64,000 bases of DNA from Pantoea sp. GD03673 (GTDB lineage Bacteria; Pseudomonadota; Gammaproteobacteria; Enterobacterales; Enterobacteriaceae), in NCBI RefSeq assembly GCF_029844725.1, contig NZ_JAOCKJ010000001.1:310001-374000 (forward strand), written 5' to 3'. The translations under genes and the position numbers were made by a program. The notes under the pieces are model-generated. The model had not been told where the DNA came from. It saw nothing but the letters and a program-made list of their open reading frames with translations, and did not search any database. Positions 46,913 through 54,592 of this stretch are shown in pieces (the first letter of the stretch is position 1; each line of letters begins with the position of its first letter).

Positions 46913-47173
46913 ATGCGCCGTAACACTGACCATTCTGAAAACGCCCTGCCCGCTGTCGCGAGGAAAAGTGACCCGCCCTCATTGCGCGTGCTGGTTAGTG
47001 TGCTGATAGTGGCTGCGGTGGCCATTATGCTGATTCTGTATCATCGAAACCCGGTGAATAACGCGCTGGAAACCGGACAATGTCTGGCCGAAAAAGGGGC
47101 GAGAGGTCTGATTGAATTGCTCAGGCATTTTTTACATCATGCTTACCGCTGGATTTTCAGGGCCTGTGGCTGA
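46913..47173 (+). CDS. Hypothetical small membrane protein, 86 aa
   Basis: I do not recognise this protein. It has a polar N-terminus (MRRNTDHSENALPAVARKSD), one clear membrane helix at about residues 24-42 (VLVSVLIVAAVAIMLILY) and a basic, amphipathic C-terminal part ending HHAYRWIFRACG. The ATG is preceded by CCGGGGATAA, a plausible ribosome binding site. It sits alone between the MgtC-like gene and a 516-base gap before ttcA. A real gene is likely but not certain. Confidence 0.55.
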   Translation: MRRNTDHSENALPAVARKSDPPSLRVLVSVLIVAAVAIMLILYHRNPVNNALETGQCLAEKGARGLIELLRHFLHHAYRWIFRACG

Positions 47174-47689
47174 ATTGCGTGCAGCAGTAAATGAAGTAAT
47201 TCACACCGGTCTGGCTGCACCAGAACGCAGCAACACGTAACAGCGCCGGGCAGAATGAAAAGAGGTTCAGCGTTTAATACCTCTGATGCTGCACGGTTTA
47301 TTCGGGAATTCTGCAGCACGCCTGGTTTATTTCAGATCCAGCGGAACAACGCATATTAAACCGCGTCCGTTTTAAAGATTCTCCTCTGCCAATAAAGCAG
47401 CTCACACTGTCTGACTCTCTATCGTCTGCGTCGCCGCAGGTTTAATCTCTTACGGCGCAAACCGGCTTTTTCTCACAGCACCGCGTTCCGGTTAATCGTT
47501 CTGACGGGTAGCGCTGGCCGATGCCCCTGGCGGCGATAATCCGCTGATAACTTCACTCCAGTGCTGGCATTCGCGGCAACAATCCGTACCATACGCTGCA
47601 TATTCGTAACACCGCAGAGAAGTGACCGGCTGAACGCGCGCAGCAATTCGCCCTTTAGCTACGCTTTCTGGTTTCAGAGATAGGTAAAA
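47174..47689. other. Intergenic region of 516 bp before ttcA
   Basis: No supported gene was seen on either strand. A short imperfect direct repeat is present near 47287-47332 (TGCACGGTTTATT and GCACGCCTGGTTTATT). The ttcA promoter must be in its right part. In E. coli the ttcA region is a phage (Rac) insertion site, but no phage genes or att duplication are visible here. Confidence 0.4.
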
Positions 47690-48625
47690 ATGCAAGATAT
47701 TCAACCGGTTGACAAGAAACAACAGTACAACCTCAATAAACTGCAGAAGCGTTTGCGTCGTCATGTGGGCGAAGCCATTGCAGATTTTAATATGATTGAA
47801 GAAGGCGACCGCATCATGGTCTGCCTGTCGGGCGGCAAAGACAGCTACACCATGCTGGAAATTTTGCGCAGTCTGCAAAAAAGCGCACCGGTTAACTTCA
47901 GCCTGATTGCCGTCAACCTCGACCAGAAACAGCCGGGCTTCCCTGAGCACATCCTGCCGCAATATCTTGAGTCACAGGGTGTTGAATACCGGATTGTCGA
48001 AGAAGATACCTACTCTATCGTCAAAGATAAGGTCCCGGAAGGCAAAACCACCTGCTCACTCTGCTCGCGCCTGCGCCGTGGCATTCTCTATCGTGTCGCA
48101 ACTGAGCTCGGCTGTACGAAAATCGCGCTGGGCCACCATCGCGACGACATTCTGCAGACGCTGTTCCTGAACATGTTCTATGGCGGAAAACTGAAAGGAA
48201 TGCCGCCAAAGCTGATGAGCGACGATGGCAAGCAGATTGTGATCCGTCCACTGGCCTACTGCCGTGAGAAAGATATCATTCGTTTCTCTGAAGCACGTCA
48301 GTTCCCGATTATCCCGTGCAACCTGTGCGGTTCTCAGCCGAATCTGCAGCGTCAGGTGGTGGCCGATATGCTGCGTGACTGGGATAAACGCTATCCTGGC
48401 CGTATCGAAACCATGTTCAGCGCAATGCAAAACGTGGTGCCGTCGCACCTGGCCGATGTCAGTCTGTTCGATTTTAAAGGCATCAAACATGGCGATGCCG
48501 TCGTTGATGGTGGCGATCTCGCCTTTGACCGGGAAACGCTGCCCGTTCAGCCTGCAGGCTGGCGGGATAATGAAGACGATGCACCCGATATCAGCGCGCG
48601 TCTGGATGTGCTTCAGATTAAATAA
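47690..48625 (+). CDS. ttcA: tRNA 2-thiocytidine(32) synthetase TtcA
   Basis: Cytoplasmic Fe-S enzyme that thiolates C32 of some tRNAs using ATP. It has 311 residues (E. coli TtcA 311). The PP-loop is LSGGKDS at 46-52, and the cluster-binding C-x2-C pairs are CSLC (near 122) and CNLC (near 213). GHHRDD follows the first pair. A 12-bp intrinsic terminator follows. E. coli carries the Rac prophage in this gene's vicinity; here the gene is whole. Confidence 0.97.
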   Translation: MQDIQPVDKKQQYNLNKLQKRLRRHVGEAIADFNMIEEGDRIMVCLSGGKDSYTMLEILRSLQKSAPVNFSLIAVNLDQKQPGFPEHILPQYLESQGVEYRIVEEDTYSIVKDKVPEGKTTCSLCSRLRRGILYRVATELGCTKIALGHHRDDILQTLFLNMFYGGKLKGMPPKLMSDDGKQIVIRPLAYCREKDIIRFSEARQFPIIPCNLCGSQPNLQRQVVADMLRDWDKRYPGRIETMFSAMQNVVPSHLADVSLFDFKGIKHGDAVVDGGDLAFDRETLPVQPAGWRDNEDDAPDISARLDVLQIK

Positions 48626-48640
48626 GTGCCTGAAATGATT

Positions 48641-48673
48641 AAGGGCGTGCTGCTGTCAGCACGCCCTTTTTTT
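48641..48673 (+). terminator. ttcA terminator
   Basis: Perfect 12-bp stem AAGGGCGTGCTG / CAGCACGCCCTT, loop CTGT, and a run of seven T. It touches the end of the proline-rich small gene on the other strand. Confidence 0.95.
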
Positions 48674-48818
48674 ATATGTTTCGATGTGGCGGTGGATCCA
48701 TAATTGGCGGAAATTCAGGATCGGTCGGCGGATCAGGCTGCGGTTGCGGCTGGGGAATCGGCTCAGGAATCGGGATTGGATCCGTGGGGATCGGCTCGCT
48801 GTTAAAAATCGCGCTCAT
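48672..48818 (-). CDS. Proline-rich small protein, 48 aa
   Basis: A 49-codon frame starting MSAIFNSEPIPTDPIPIPEP and ending DPPPHRNI; 18 of 48 residues are proline, in P-x-P and D-P/E-P repeats. The ATG (48816-48818) follows an excellent AGGAG with 6 bases spacing, so translation is likely. It is too short for many gene finders. No signal peptide or membrane helix is present; it is acidic and should be an extended polyproline chain. I do not know its function. It lies on the same strand as, and 67 bases downstream of, the fnrS terminator. A stretch of prolines of this kind would depend on EF-P for smooth translation only at its PPP site. Confidence 0.65.
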   Translation of the reverse strand: MSAIFNSEPIPTDPIPIPEPIPQPQPQPDPPTDPEFPPIMDPPPHRNI

Positions 48819-48885
48819 GCCGTGCTCCTTTTCTTGCGAATGGACTTTAAGCTTAGATAAGGAACGGCGTTACAGCCAGGCGGAC

Positions 48886-49006
48886 AAAAAAAAGCCGGCA
48901 CACTGGCCGGCATGTTTCGAATTAAATGTGCTATGCAATAATTCTAAATATGGAAGTAAGACAATATGGAGCGCAACGCCCATCGCTTGACGTTGCATTC
49001 ACCTGC
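48886..49006 (-). ncRNA. fnrS: FnrS small regulatory RNA
   Basis: Anaerobically induced Hfq-binding RNA of about 121 nt (E. coli 122). The minus strand begins GCAGGTGAATGCAACGTCAA and continues through the single-stranded mRNA-pairing segments GGCGTTGCGCTCC and TTGTCTTACTTCC, as I recall from E. coli. It ends in the terminator GCCGGC / GCCGGC (6-base loop) followed by eight T (48886-48893). The terminator stem sequence is different from E. coli, while the 5' half is conserved. It lies beside zntB, as in E. coli. Its promoter has an FNR box. FnrS represses genes for aerobic functions such as sodB. Confidence 0.93.
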
Positions 49007-49041
49007 GGGAGAGAGTTTGCGTCAGCCGCGACAATGGGTTT

Positions 49042-49055
49042 TTGATGTCGATCAG
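49042..49055 (-). promoter_or_regulatory. FNR box of the fnrS promoter
   Basis: TTGAT-GTCG-ATCAG on the plus strand matches TTGATN4ATCAA at 9 of 10 positions. Its centre is about 42.5 bases upstream of the predicted fnrS start at 49006, the class II activation position for FNR. Confidence 0.88.
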
Positions 49056-49139
49056 CTTTTGCCTGATTAATGCGATTTTCCGTCCATCTGTCAGGATTGC
49101 GCCATTAAACATGACCTCGCCGAAGTGACATCTGGGGTG

Positions 49140-50123
49140 CTACAGCCAGCGTCGTTTACGCAGATAGCCCGCTACCCCTACCCCCAGCGCCACCAGCAAC
49201 AGACAGAAGATTGGAAAACCATACTTCCATTCGCCGCCCGGAATGCCGCCCAGGTTGACGCCAAACAGTCCCGTCAGGAACGTGGCTGGCAGAAAAATCA
49301 TCGCCATCAGTGACATGGTATAGGTGCGACGGTTCATCGATTCCGCCATCGCAGAGGCGACCTCGTCAGCCAGAATCGCGGTGCGTGCCACGCCTGCATC
49401 CAGATCATCCAGCCCGCGTCCCAGGCGGTCGGCAATCTCCTGCATCCGGCGGCGCTCGCTGTCATCCATCCAGCCTAGTTTCTCACTGGCCAGCCGGGCG
49501 TAAACATCGCGCTGAGGGGCCATATAACGCCGCATCACAATCAGCTGCTTGCGCAGCAAGCCCAGCTCACCCCGTGCGGGCATCCGCTGGTCAAGCAGCG
49601 CATCTTCCAGCTCAATGATTTTGTCATGTAACTCTTCGATGAATTCACTGGTGTGATCGGTCAGGGCATCACAGACATCCACCAGCCAGCTGCCGCAGTC
49701 AATCGGACCGTTACCGTTTTGCAAGTCCGTGAGCACCTCATCAACGGCAGAGACTTTACGCCGCCGGGTCGAGACGATGAGCTTATCGTTGATGAACACC
49801 CGCATGACCACCAGCTGATCGCGACGCGCATCGCTGTTGTGGTTGACGCTGCGCAGCACAATCATAAATCCGTCACCCAGCCGACTGACGCGAGGACGCA
49901 TGCTGTCTCCCGCTAAGGCGTCACGCACCGTGTCGGGGATTTGTGGCGTTGACTGCAGCCATTCGGCGCTTTTACGATGGGTGTAGTTCAGATGCAGCCA
50001 GCAGGGCTGCTCACACTGAATGACGTCATCTTCTGCAATCGGGATCATCCCACCCTTGCCATCCAGCTGGCAGGAAATGATGGCATCCGAAACCTGTAAT
50101 GCTTTTCCTTCTATTACGTCCAC
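49140..50123 (-). CDS. zntB: Zinc transporter ZntB (CorA family)
   Basis: Inner-membrane metal transporter of 327 residues, equal to E. coli ZntB. A large cytoplasmic alpha/beta domain (1-265) is followed by two membrane helices at about 270-290 and 300-320. The loop between carries [10 protein letters not shown], the GxN motif of ZntB. It mediates zinc flux, described as export and later as proton-coupled import in E. coli. It starts with GTG. It reads towards fnrS on the same strand with 133 bases between its stop and the fnrS start. Confidence 0.95.
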   Translation of the reverse strand: MDVIEGKALQVSDAIISCQLDGKGGMIPIAEDDVIQCEQPCWLHLNYTHRKSAEWLQSTPQIPDTVRDALAGDSMRPRVSRLGDGFMIVLRSVNHNSDARRDQLVVMRVFINDKLIVSTRRRKVSAVDEVLTDLQNGNGPIDCGSWLVDVCDALTDHTSEFIEELHDKIIELEDALLDQRMPARGELGLLRKQLIVMRRYMAPQRDVYARLASEKLGWMDDSERRRMQEIADRLGRGLDDLDAGVARTAILADEVASAMAESMNRRTYTMSLMAMIFLPATFLTGLFGVNLGGIPGGEWKYGFPIFCLLLVALGVGVAGYLRKRRWL

Positions 50124-50241
50124 ACCGTCGCCTCACCACTAAAATCAATACGATACAGTCTAGCGTGACGGCGTTGAGTTGCAATCGCCGGGCTGTGTAG
50201 AAAGATGTCAGCGGGTGACCGGTTAACCGGTCACCGCGTAC

Positions 50242-51861
50242 TTAGTGCTTTTCAATCCACAGTTCACGACTGTAGGCGACATCTTCAGGATTGGTGATGG
50301 GATAACCTTTGACCCAGGGTTTGATCAGGCGGCCATTGGTATACTGATAAATCGGTGCAATAGGTGCCTGTTCAGCCAGGATCTGCTCCGCCCGGTTGTA
50401 GTCGCTGTTACGCGCCTGGTCATTTGTCTCTTTGCTGGCTTTGGCGATGACCGCGTCATAATCCGCGTTGCTGAACCGCGAAATATTGCTGCTGTTGCCT
50501 GAGGTCAGCAGATTCAGGAAGGTGGATGGCTCATTGTAGTCGCCGACCCACGAAGCACGGATCACATCAAAGTTCCCGCTATTGCGGCTGTCGATATAGG
50601 TTTTCCACTCCTGATTCTCCAGCGTCACGTCCACGCCAAGGTTTTTCTTCCACATTGAGGCGACGGCGATCGCAATCTTCTGATGACTCTCAGAGGTGTT
50701 ATAGAGCAACGTGAGTTTCAGCGGCTTACCAGGGCCGTAACCCGCAGCGGTGAGCAGCGATTTGGCCTGCGCATTCAGGGTATTCTGATCGTGCTGCTGC
50801 ATAAATGTGGGCAACGGTCTGAAGCCCGCCGTCACATCAGGGGTAAAGTGCCACGCCGGTTTCTCACCCGTGCCGAGCACTTTCTCAGCAATCACGTTTC
50901 GGTCAATAGACCATGAAAGCGCCTTACGCACCCGCAGGTCGGCAGTCGGCCCTTTCTGCGTGTTAAATGCATAATAATAAGTCCCGAGCTGGTCGGGTGT
51001 GTAGACCTCGCCAGGCAACGTTTTCCTGAGGAGCGCATACATGTTTTTAGGGAAGGATTCGGTGATGTCGATGTCATTCGCACGATAGCGCTTGGTAGCG
51101 CTCGACTCTTCATTGATCGGAACAAACGTCACTTTCGTCAGCACCGAATGCGCATCATCCCAGTAGTGAGCATTGCGTGTCAGGACGATTTTTTCGTTTA
51201 CCACCCGCTCACTGAGCTGATAGGCCCCGTTGCCCACCAGTTTGCCGGGGGCTGTCCAGCCATCACCCTCCTGCGCAATCGTCTTCTCGGGAACCGGGAA
51301 CAGCGCCACGTTAGCCACCAGCGCCGGGAACCACGGCACCGGACGATCCAGCGTCACTTTCAGCTGCGTTTTACCCTGGGCGACCACACCCAGTTTTTCG
51401 GGCGTCATTTCACCTTTGGTAATGGCTGCCGCGTTTTCAATGCCGCTTAATCCTGCGAACCAGGCAAAAGGTGAACTGTTTTTAGGATCGACCAGCCGCT
51501 GCCAGCTGTAGACAAAATCCTGCGCGGTAACCGGCTCGCCGTTTGACCAGCGTGCGTTATTGCGCAGATTGAAAACCCAGGTTTTGTTATCGCTACTGCT
51601 CCAGTTCTGCGCCACGCCCGGCACGATTTTGCCCTGCGCATCCTGATTCGTCAGGCCTTCAAACAAATCGCGAATAACCTGAATTTCCGGCAGCCCTACG
51701 GCTTTAAGCGGATCCAGTGAAGCGGGTTCATCTTTAATGTGGCGAACAATCTGCTGCTGTTCAGCCAGCTGCGCACCAGCGGGTGGATTCGCCGCGATAG
51801 CGGGTGTGATAACGCTGCTCAGACTGATTGCTGCCAGCGTCATGCGAAAGGTTTTAGCCAT
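50242..51861 (-). CDS. mppA: MppA, periplasmic murein-tripeptide-binding protein
   Basis: ABC peptide-binding protein of the OppA class, 539 residues, with signal peptide MAKTFRMTLAAISLSSVITP ending near AIAAN. The ATG at 51859-51861 is 5 bases after GGAG. OppA-class marks are HIKDEPASLDPLKAVGLPEI, FVYSWQRLVDPKNSSPFAWF and WVGDYNEPSTFLNLL. Choice of MppA over OppA is based on gene context (mpaA and ycjG next door, as in E. coli) and the lack of oppBCDF. MppA delivers L-Ala-gamma-D-Glu-mDap to the Opp permease for recycling. It is divergent from mpaA. Confidence 0.85.
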   Translation of the reverse strand: MAKTFRMTLAAISLSSVITPAIAANPPAGAQLAEQQQIVRHIKDEPASLDPLKAVGLPEIQVIRDLFEGLTNQDAQGKIVPGVAQNWSSSDNKTWVFNLRNNARWSNGEPVTAQDFVYSWQRLVDPKNSSPFAWFAGLSGIENAAAITKGEMTPEKLGVVAQGKTQLKVTLDRPVPWFPALVANVALFPVPEKTIAQEGDGWTAPGKLVGNGAYQLSERVVNEKIVLTRNAHYWDDAHSVLTKVTFVPINEESSATKRYRANDIDITESFPKNMYALLRKTLPGEVYTPDQLGTYYYAFNTQKGPTADLRVRKALSWSIDRNVIAEKVLGTGEKPAWHFTPDVTAGFRPLPTFMQQHDQNTLNAQAKSLLTAAGYGPGKPLKLTLLYNTSESHQKIAIAVASMWKKNLGVDVTLENQEWKTYIDSRNSGNFDVIRASWVGDYNEPSTFLNLLTSGNSSNISRFSNADYDAVIAKASKETNDQARNSDYNRAEQILAEQAPIAPIYQYTNGRLIKPWVKGYPITNPEDVAYSRELWIEKH

Positions 51862-52013
51862 CATCACTCCTTTACCCCAAAGAAGTGCTGCATCAGTCTG
51901 TTGCCGATACAGCTTGTGCAGGGCACTTTAGCGCAAATGGCTGACAGATAAATAGCTATTTTCCGCGTGCGGCTTTTCGGCTACTTTGAATAAAACGCTT
52001 TGAGGAAATGAGT

Positions 52014-52721
52014 ATGTCGCCACTACATCCGCGTCCCCTGCGGGGCAAACTGGACGTTCCGTATCAGCAGTATGGCCGCTCAGTCCTCGGTGCGCCGCTG
52101 CTGTGGTTTCCGGCATCTTTGGCCGGTCCCGACAGCGGCCTGATCCTGGCTGGCACCCACGGCGATGAGAATGCGGCCATCGCCACGCTTTCAGCCGCAT
52201 TACGGACGTTGCCGGATGGCATGCGTCGGCACCACGTTGTGTTGGCGGTTAATCCGGATGGCTGTCAGCTTGGGCTGCGCGCTAACGCAAACGGCGTCGA
52301 TCTCAACCGCAACTTCCCGGCGGCGAACTGGCAGTCAGGCGAGACGGTTTATCGCTGGAACAGCGCTGCCGACGCGCGCGATGTGGCACTTTCAACCGGC
52401 ACGCATCCGGGTTCTGAACCGGAAACCCAGGCGCTCTGCGCGCTGATTCATCAGCTTAAGCCGCAGTGGATCGTCTCCTGGCATGAGCCACTGGGCTGTA
52501 TCGATGATCCGCATCAGGTGGACATTGGCGGCTGGCTGACCAGCCACACCGGTCTTCCCAGAGTCAGCAGCGTCGGTTATGACACCCCCGGTTCGTTCGG
52601 CAGCTGGTGTAACGATCTCAGTCTGCCCTGCGTAACCGCTGAAATGCCGGTGATTTCAGTGGATGAAGCCACCGAAACCTATCTTGAAATGATGATTAAC
52701 CTGCTGCGCTGGCAGCAATAA
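52014..52721 (+). CDS. mpaA: Murein tripeptide amidase MpaA
   Basis: Cytoplasmic zinc carboxypeptidase-like enzyme (M14 family) that cuts the gamma-D-Glu-mDap bond of recycled murein tripeptide. The zinc ligands are H49 and E52 in GTHGDENAA, with the third His in SWHEPLG. NPDGCQLGLRANANGVDLNR and GSEPETQALC are highly conserved with E. coli MpaA (242 residues against 235 here). The ATG at 52014 is 7 bases after AGGA; an ATG at 52008 is too close to it. It overlaps ycjG tail to tail by 26 bases. Confidence 0.93.
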   Translation: MSPLHPRPLRGKLDVPYQQYGRSVLGAPLLWFPASLAGPDSGLILAGTHGDENAAIATLSAALRTLPDGMRRHHVVLAVNPDGCQLGLRANANGVDLNRNFPAANWQSGETVYRWNSAADARDVALSTGTHPGSEPETQALCALIHQLKPQWIVSWHEPLGCIDDPHQVDIGGWLTSHTGLPRVSSVGYDTPGSFGSWCNDLSLPCVTAEMPVISVDEATETYLEMMINLLRWQQ

Positions 52722-53679
52722 TCAGCTGACCATTACGCACGTTGATCGCGGGTTCTGCATCCACCGCCAGCCAGGTCGGCCCGTCAAGATCGGCGAAGCG
52801 GGTCTGCGGCACCAGCGGCAGTGCAGCACGTATCGCCCGCGACGTGCAGAGCATACAGCCCAGCATCACCGCAAAACCCTGCTGCTGAGCGGCATCGGCC
52901 AGGGCCAGCGCTTCAGTCAGTCCGCCCGTTTTATCCAGCTTGATGTTGACCATCTCATAGCGGCCCCGAAGCGCCGTCAGGCTTTCACGGGTGTGGCAAC
53001 TCTCATCGGCGCAAATGGGTAAAGGATGGATAAAGTTCTCCAGTGCCGCATCCTCCTGCGCTGGCAGGGGTTGTTCCAGCATCGCAACATTGATGTCTGC
53101 CAGCAGCTGACAGCGCGCTGCAAGGCCTTCAGCGTGCCATGACTCATTCGCATCGACGATCAGCGTCGCGTCCGGCACGGCGGCACGGATTGCCATCAGC
53201 CGTTCGGTAATGAAATTATTATCCAGCTTTATCTTCAGCAGCGTTGCGCCATGCTGCCACAGCGCCAGTGCGCTGCTTGCCATCGCCTCGGGCGTGTCAA
53301 TGCTGACGGTCTGCGCGGTCACCACATCTTCAGGGGCGGTGACGCCGCTGAGCTGCCAGAGAGTGCGCTGCTGCTGGTGTACGGCGAGATCCCACAGTGC
53401 GCTGTCAATGGCGTTACGCGCAGCACCAGCTGGCAGCGCCTGTTGTAAAGCCTCGCGCGTCATGCCCTGCTGCAGAGCAGGCAGCAGCGTAGCGATTTGC
53501 GCCAGCACTGACGCTTCGCTTTCACCGTAGCGGGCATAGGGCGTTGCTTCACCCACACCTTTGACCCCATCTTCCTCAATTTCAACCACGACCACTTTGA
53601 CTTCGGTTCGCGTTCCACGGGCAATGACAAACGGCGTATGCAATGGCCAGGCTTCGGGATAACTTTTTACCGTTCTCAT
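52696..53679 (-). CDS. ycjG: L-Ala-D/L-Glu epimerase YcjG
   Basis: Enolase-superfamily racemase of 327 residues (E. coli YcjG 321). It epimerises L-Ala-D-Glu, released by MpaA, to L-Ala-L-Glu. The catalytic lysine pair is seen as LLKIKLD (near 151) and NIKLDKTGG (near 250), with metal ligands D in IVDANESW, E in MLEQPL and D in CADESCH. The ATG at 53677-53679 follows GGAG by 6 bases; a longer start is rejected. It is divergent from tpx and convergent with mpaA. Confidence 0.93.
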   Translation of the reverse strand: MRTVKSYPEAWPLHTPFVIARGTRTEVKVVVVEIEEDGVKGVGEATPYARYGESEASVLAQIATLLPALQQGMTREALQQALPAGAARNAIDSALWDLAVHQQQRTLWQLSGVTAPEDVVTAQTVSIDTPEAMASSALALWQHGATLLKIKLDNNFITERLMAIRAAVPDATLIVDANESWHAEGLAARCQLLADINVAMLEQPLPAQEDAALENFIHPLPICADESCHTRESLTALRGRYEMVNIKLDKTGGLTEALALADAAQQQGFAVMLGCMLCTSRAIRAALPLVPQTRFADLDGPTWLAVDAEPAINVRNGQLIIAASAAG

Positions 53680-53823
53680 TTCCACTCCACAATGTAGGAC
53701 GCGGTGGCAGACCGCCACGTTAAATTCATCAATTGAACTCGTAAACCCTTAACATTTATGTCATAAACAACGGCTATCTTTAGCCGTTTTGTGTCAGATT
53801 TTTTACCATCAAAAGGAATCACT

Positions 53824-54327
53824 ATGTCTCAGACTGTTCATTTTCAGGGTAACGCCGTACCGGTTGCGGGTCAGTTTCCTCAGGCTGGCGATAAAGCCAA
53901 AGCTTTCACGCTGGTTGCTAAGAATCTGGTCAACGTCGCGCTCTCTGAGTATGCAGGAAAACGCAAAGTTCTGAACATTTTCCCGAGCGTTGATACCGGT
54001 GTCTGTGCGTCATCGGTGCGCAAGTTCAATCAGGCCGCCAGCGAGCTGAATAACGCGGTGGTGTTATGCATCTCTGCCGATCTGCCTTTTGCACAGTCGC
54101 GCTTCTGCGGGGCTGAAAACCTGAGCAATGTGGTCACCCTGTCGACGCTGCGCGGCTCAGAGTTCAAATATGATTATGGCGTGGAAATTGCCGATGGTGC
54201 GCTGGAAGGTCTGACGGCACGTGCGGTGATTGTGCTGGATGAGAACGATAAAGTGATCTACAGCCAGCTGGTCGATGAAATTACCACTGAGCCTGATTAT
54301 GACGCTGCGCTGGCCGCGCTGAAGTAA
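53824..54327 (+). CDS. tpx: Thiol peroxidase Tpx
   Basis: Periplasm-extracted or cytoplasmic atypical 2-Cys peroxiredoxin of 167 residues (E. coli 168), reducing lipid and alkyl hydroperoxides. The peroxidatic cysteine is C61 in [12 protein letters not shown] and the resolving cysteine C95 in [10 protein letters not shown]. The ATG at 53824 follows AAGGAAT by about 6 bases; an upstream in-frame ATG is rejected. E. coli also has tpx between ycjG and tyrR. Its terminator lies just downstream. Confidence 0.97.
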   Translation: MSQTVHFQGNAVPVAGQFPQAGDKAKAFTLVAKNLVNVALSEYAGKRKVLNIFPSVDTGVCASSVRKFNQAASELNNAVVLCISADLPFAQSRFCGAENLSNVVTLSTLRGSEFKYDYGVEIADGALEGLTARAVIVLDENDKVIYSQLVDEITTEPDYDAALAALK

Positions 54328-54333
54328 TAAAAA

Positions 54334-54354
54334 GCGGATAACCCGGTTATCCGC
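54334..54354 (+). terminator. tpx terminator
   Basis: Near-continuous palindrome GCGGATAACC / GGTTATCCGC with a single-base centre, effectively an 8-bp stem, then CGATTTTGAGG. It is 6 bases after the tpx stop. Confidence 0.75.
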
Positions 54355-54436
54355 CGATTTTGAGGCCATGCCAGGCTCGATTCGTTGTCAGATCGAGCCT
54401 GTACAAAAACAGGATAGGTTCAGGAAGACGCAAGAA

Positions 54437-54498
54437 GGTTACCGATGACCGCGCAGTCCGTGTGATGCCGCCCTCATCCCTGAGGTGCGCCGGTAACC
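54437..54498. repeat. Palindromic intergenic element, possible third repeat copy
   Basis: Outer arms GGTTACCG (54437-54444) and CGGTAACC (54491-54498) flank an inner stem-loop CCTCA (54472-54476) / TGAGG (54481-54485) with loop TCCC. Weak similarity to the copies at 3732 and 7646 (TGCCGCCCTC and AGATCG.GCCTG upstream) suggests a distant relative. It lies in the convergent gap between tpx and tyrR. Confidence 0.4.
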
Positions 54499-54592
54499 GG
54501 GGTTACGTTGCACTTCTTAATTGCCGCCAGACATGTCCTGAATCTGTGTTACCAGTCTTAAGCGGACTTGCCGCTTCTCTCCTGTTTCCCGC

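Noticed and set aside
47174..47689. Phage attachment or prophage remnant near ttcA (site of Rac in E. coli)
   Set aside because: No integrase, phage genes or duplicated ttcA fragment are visible; ttcA is intact.
47492..47962. Minus-strand frame of 156 codons across the ttcA start
   Set aside because: It mostly mirrors ttcA codons and has no binding site; nothing in the gap before ttcA supports it.
48676..48990. Glycine-rich plus-strand frame (104 codons) after ttcA
   Set aside because: It starts in the ttcA terminator and is the complement of the proline-rich small gene, which has the real ribosome binding site; it also runs across fnrS.
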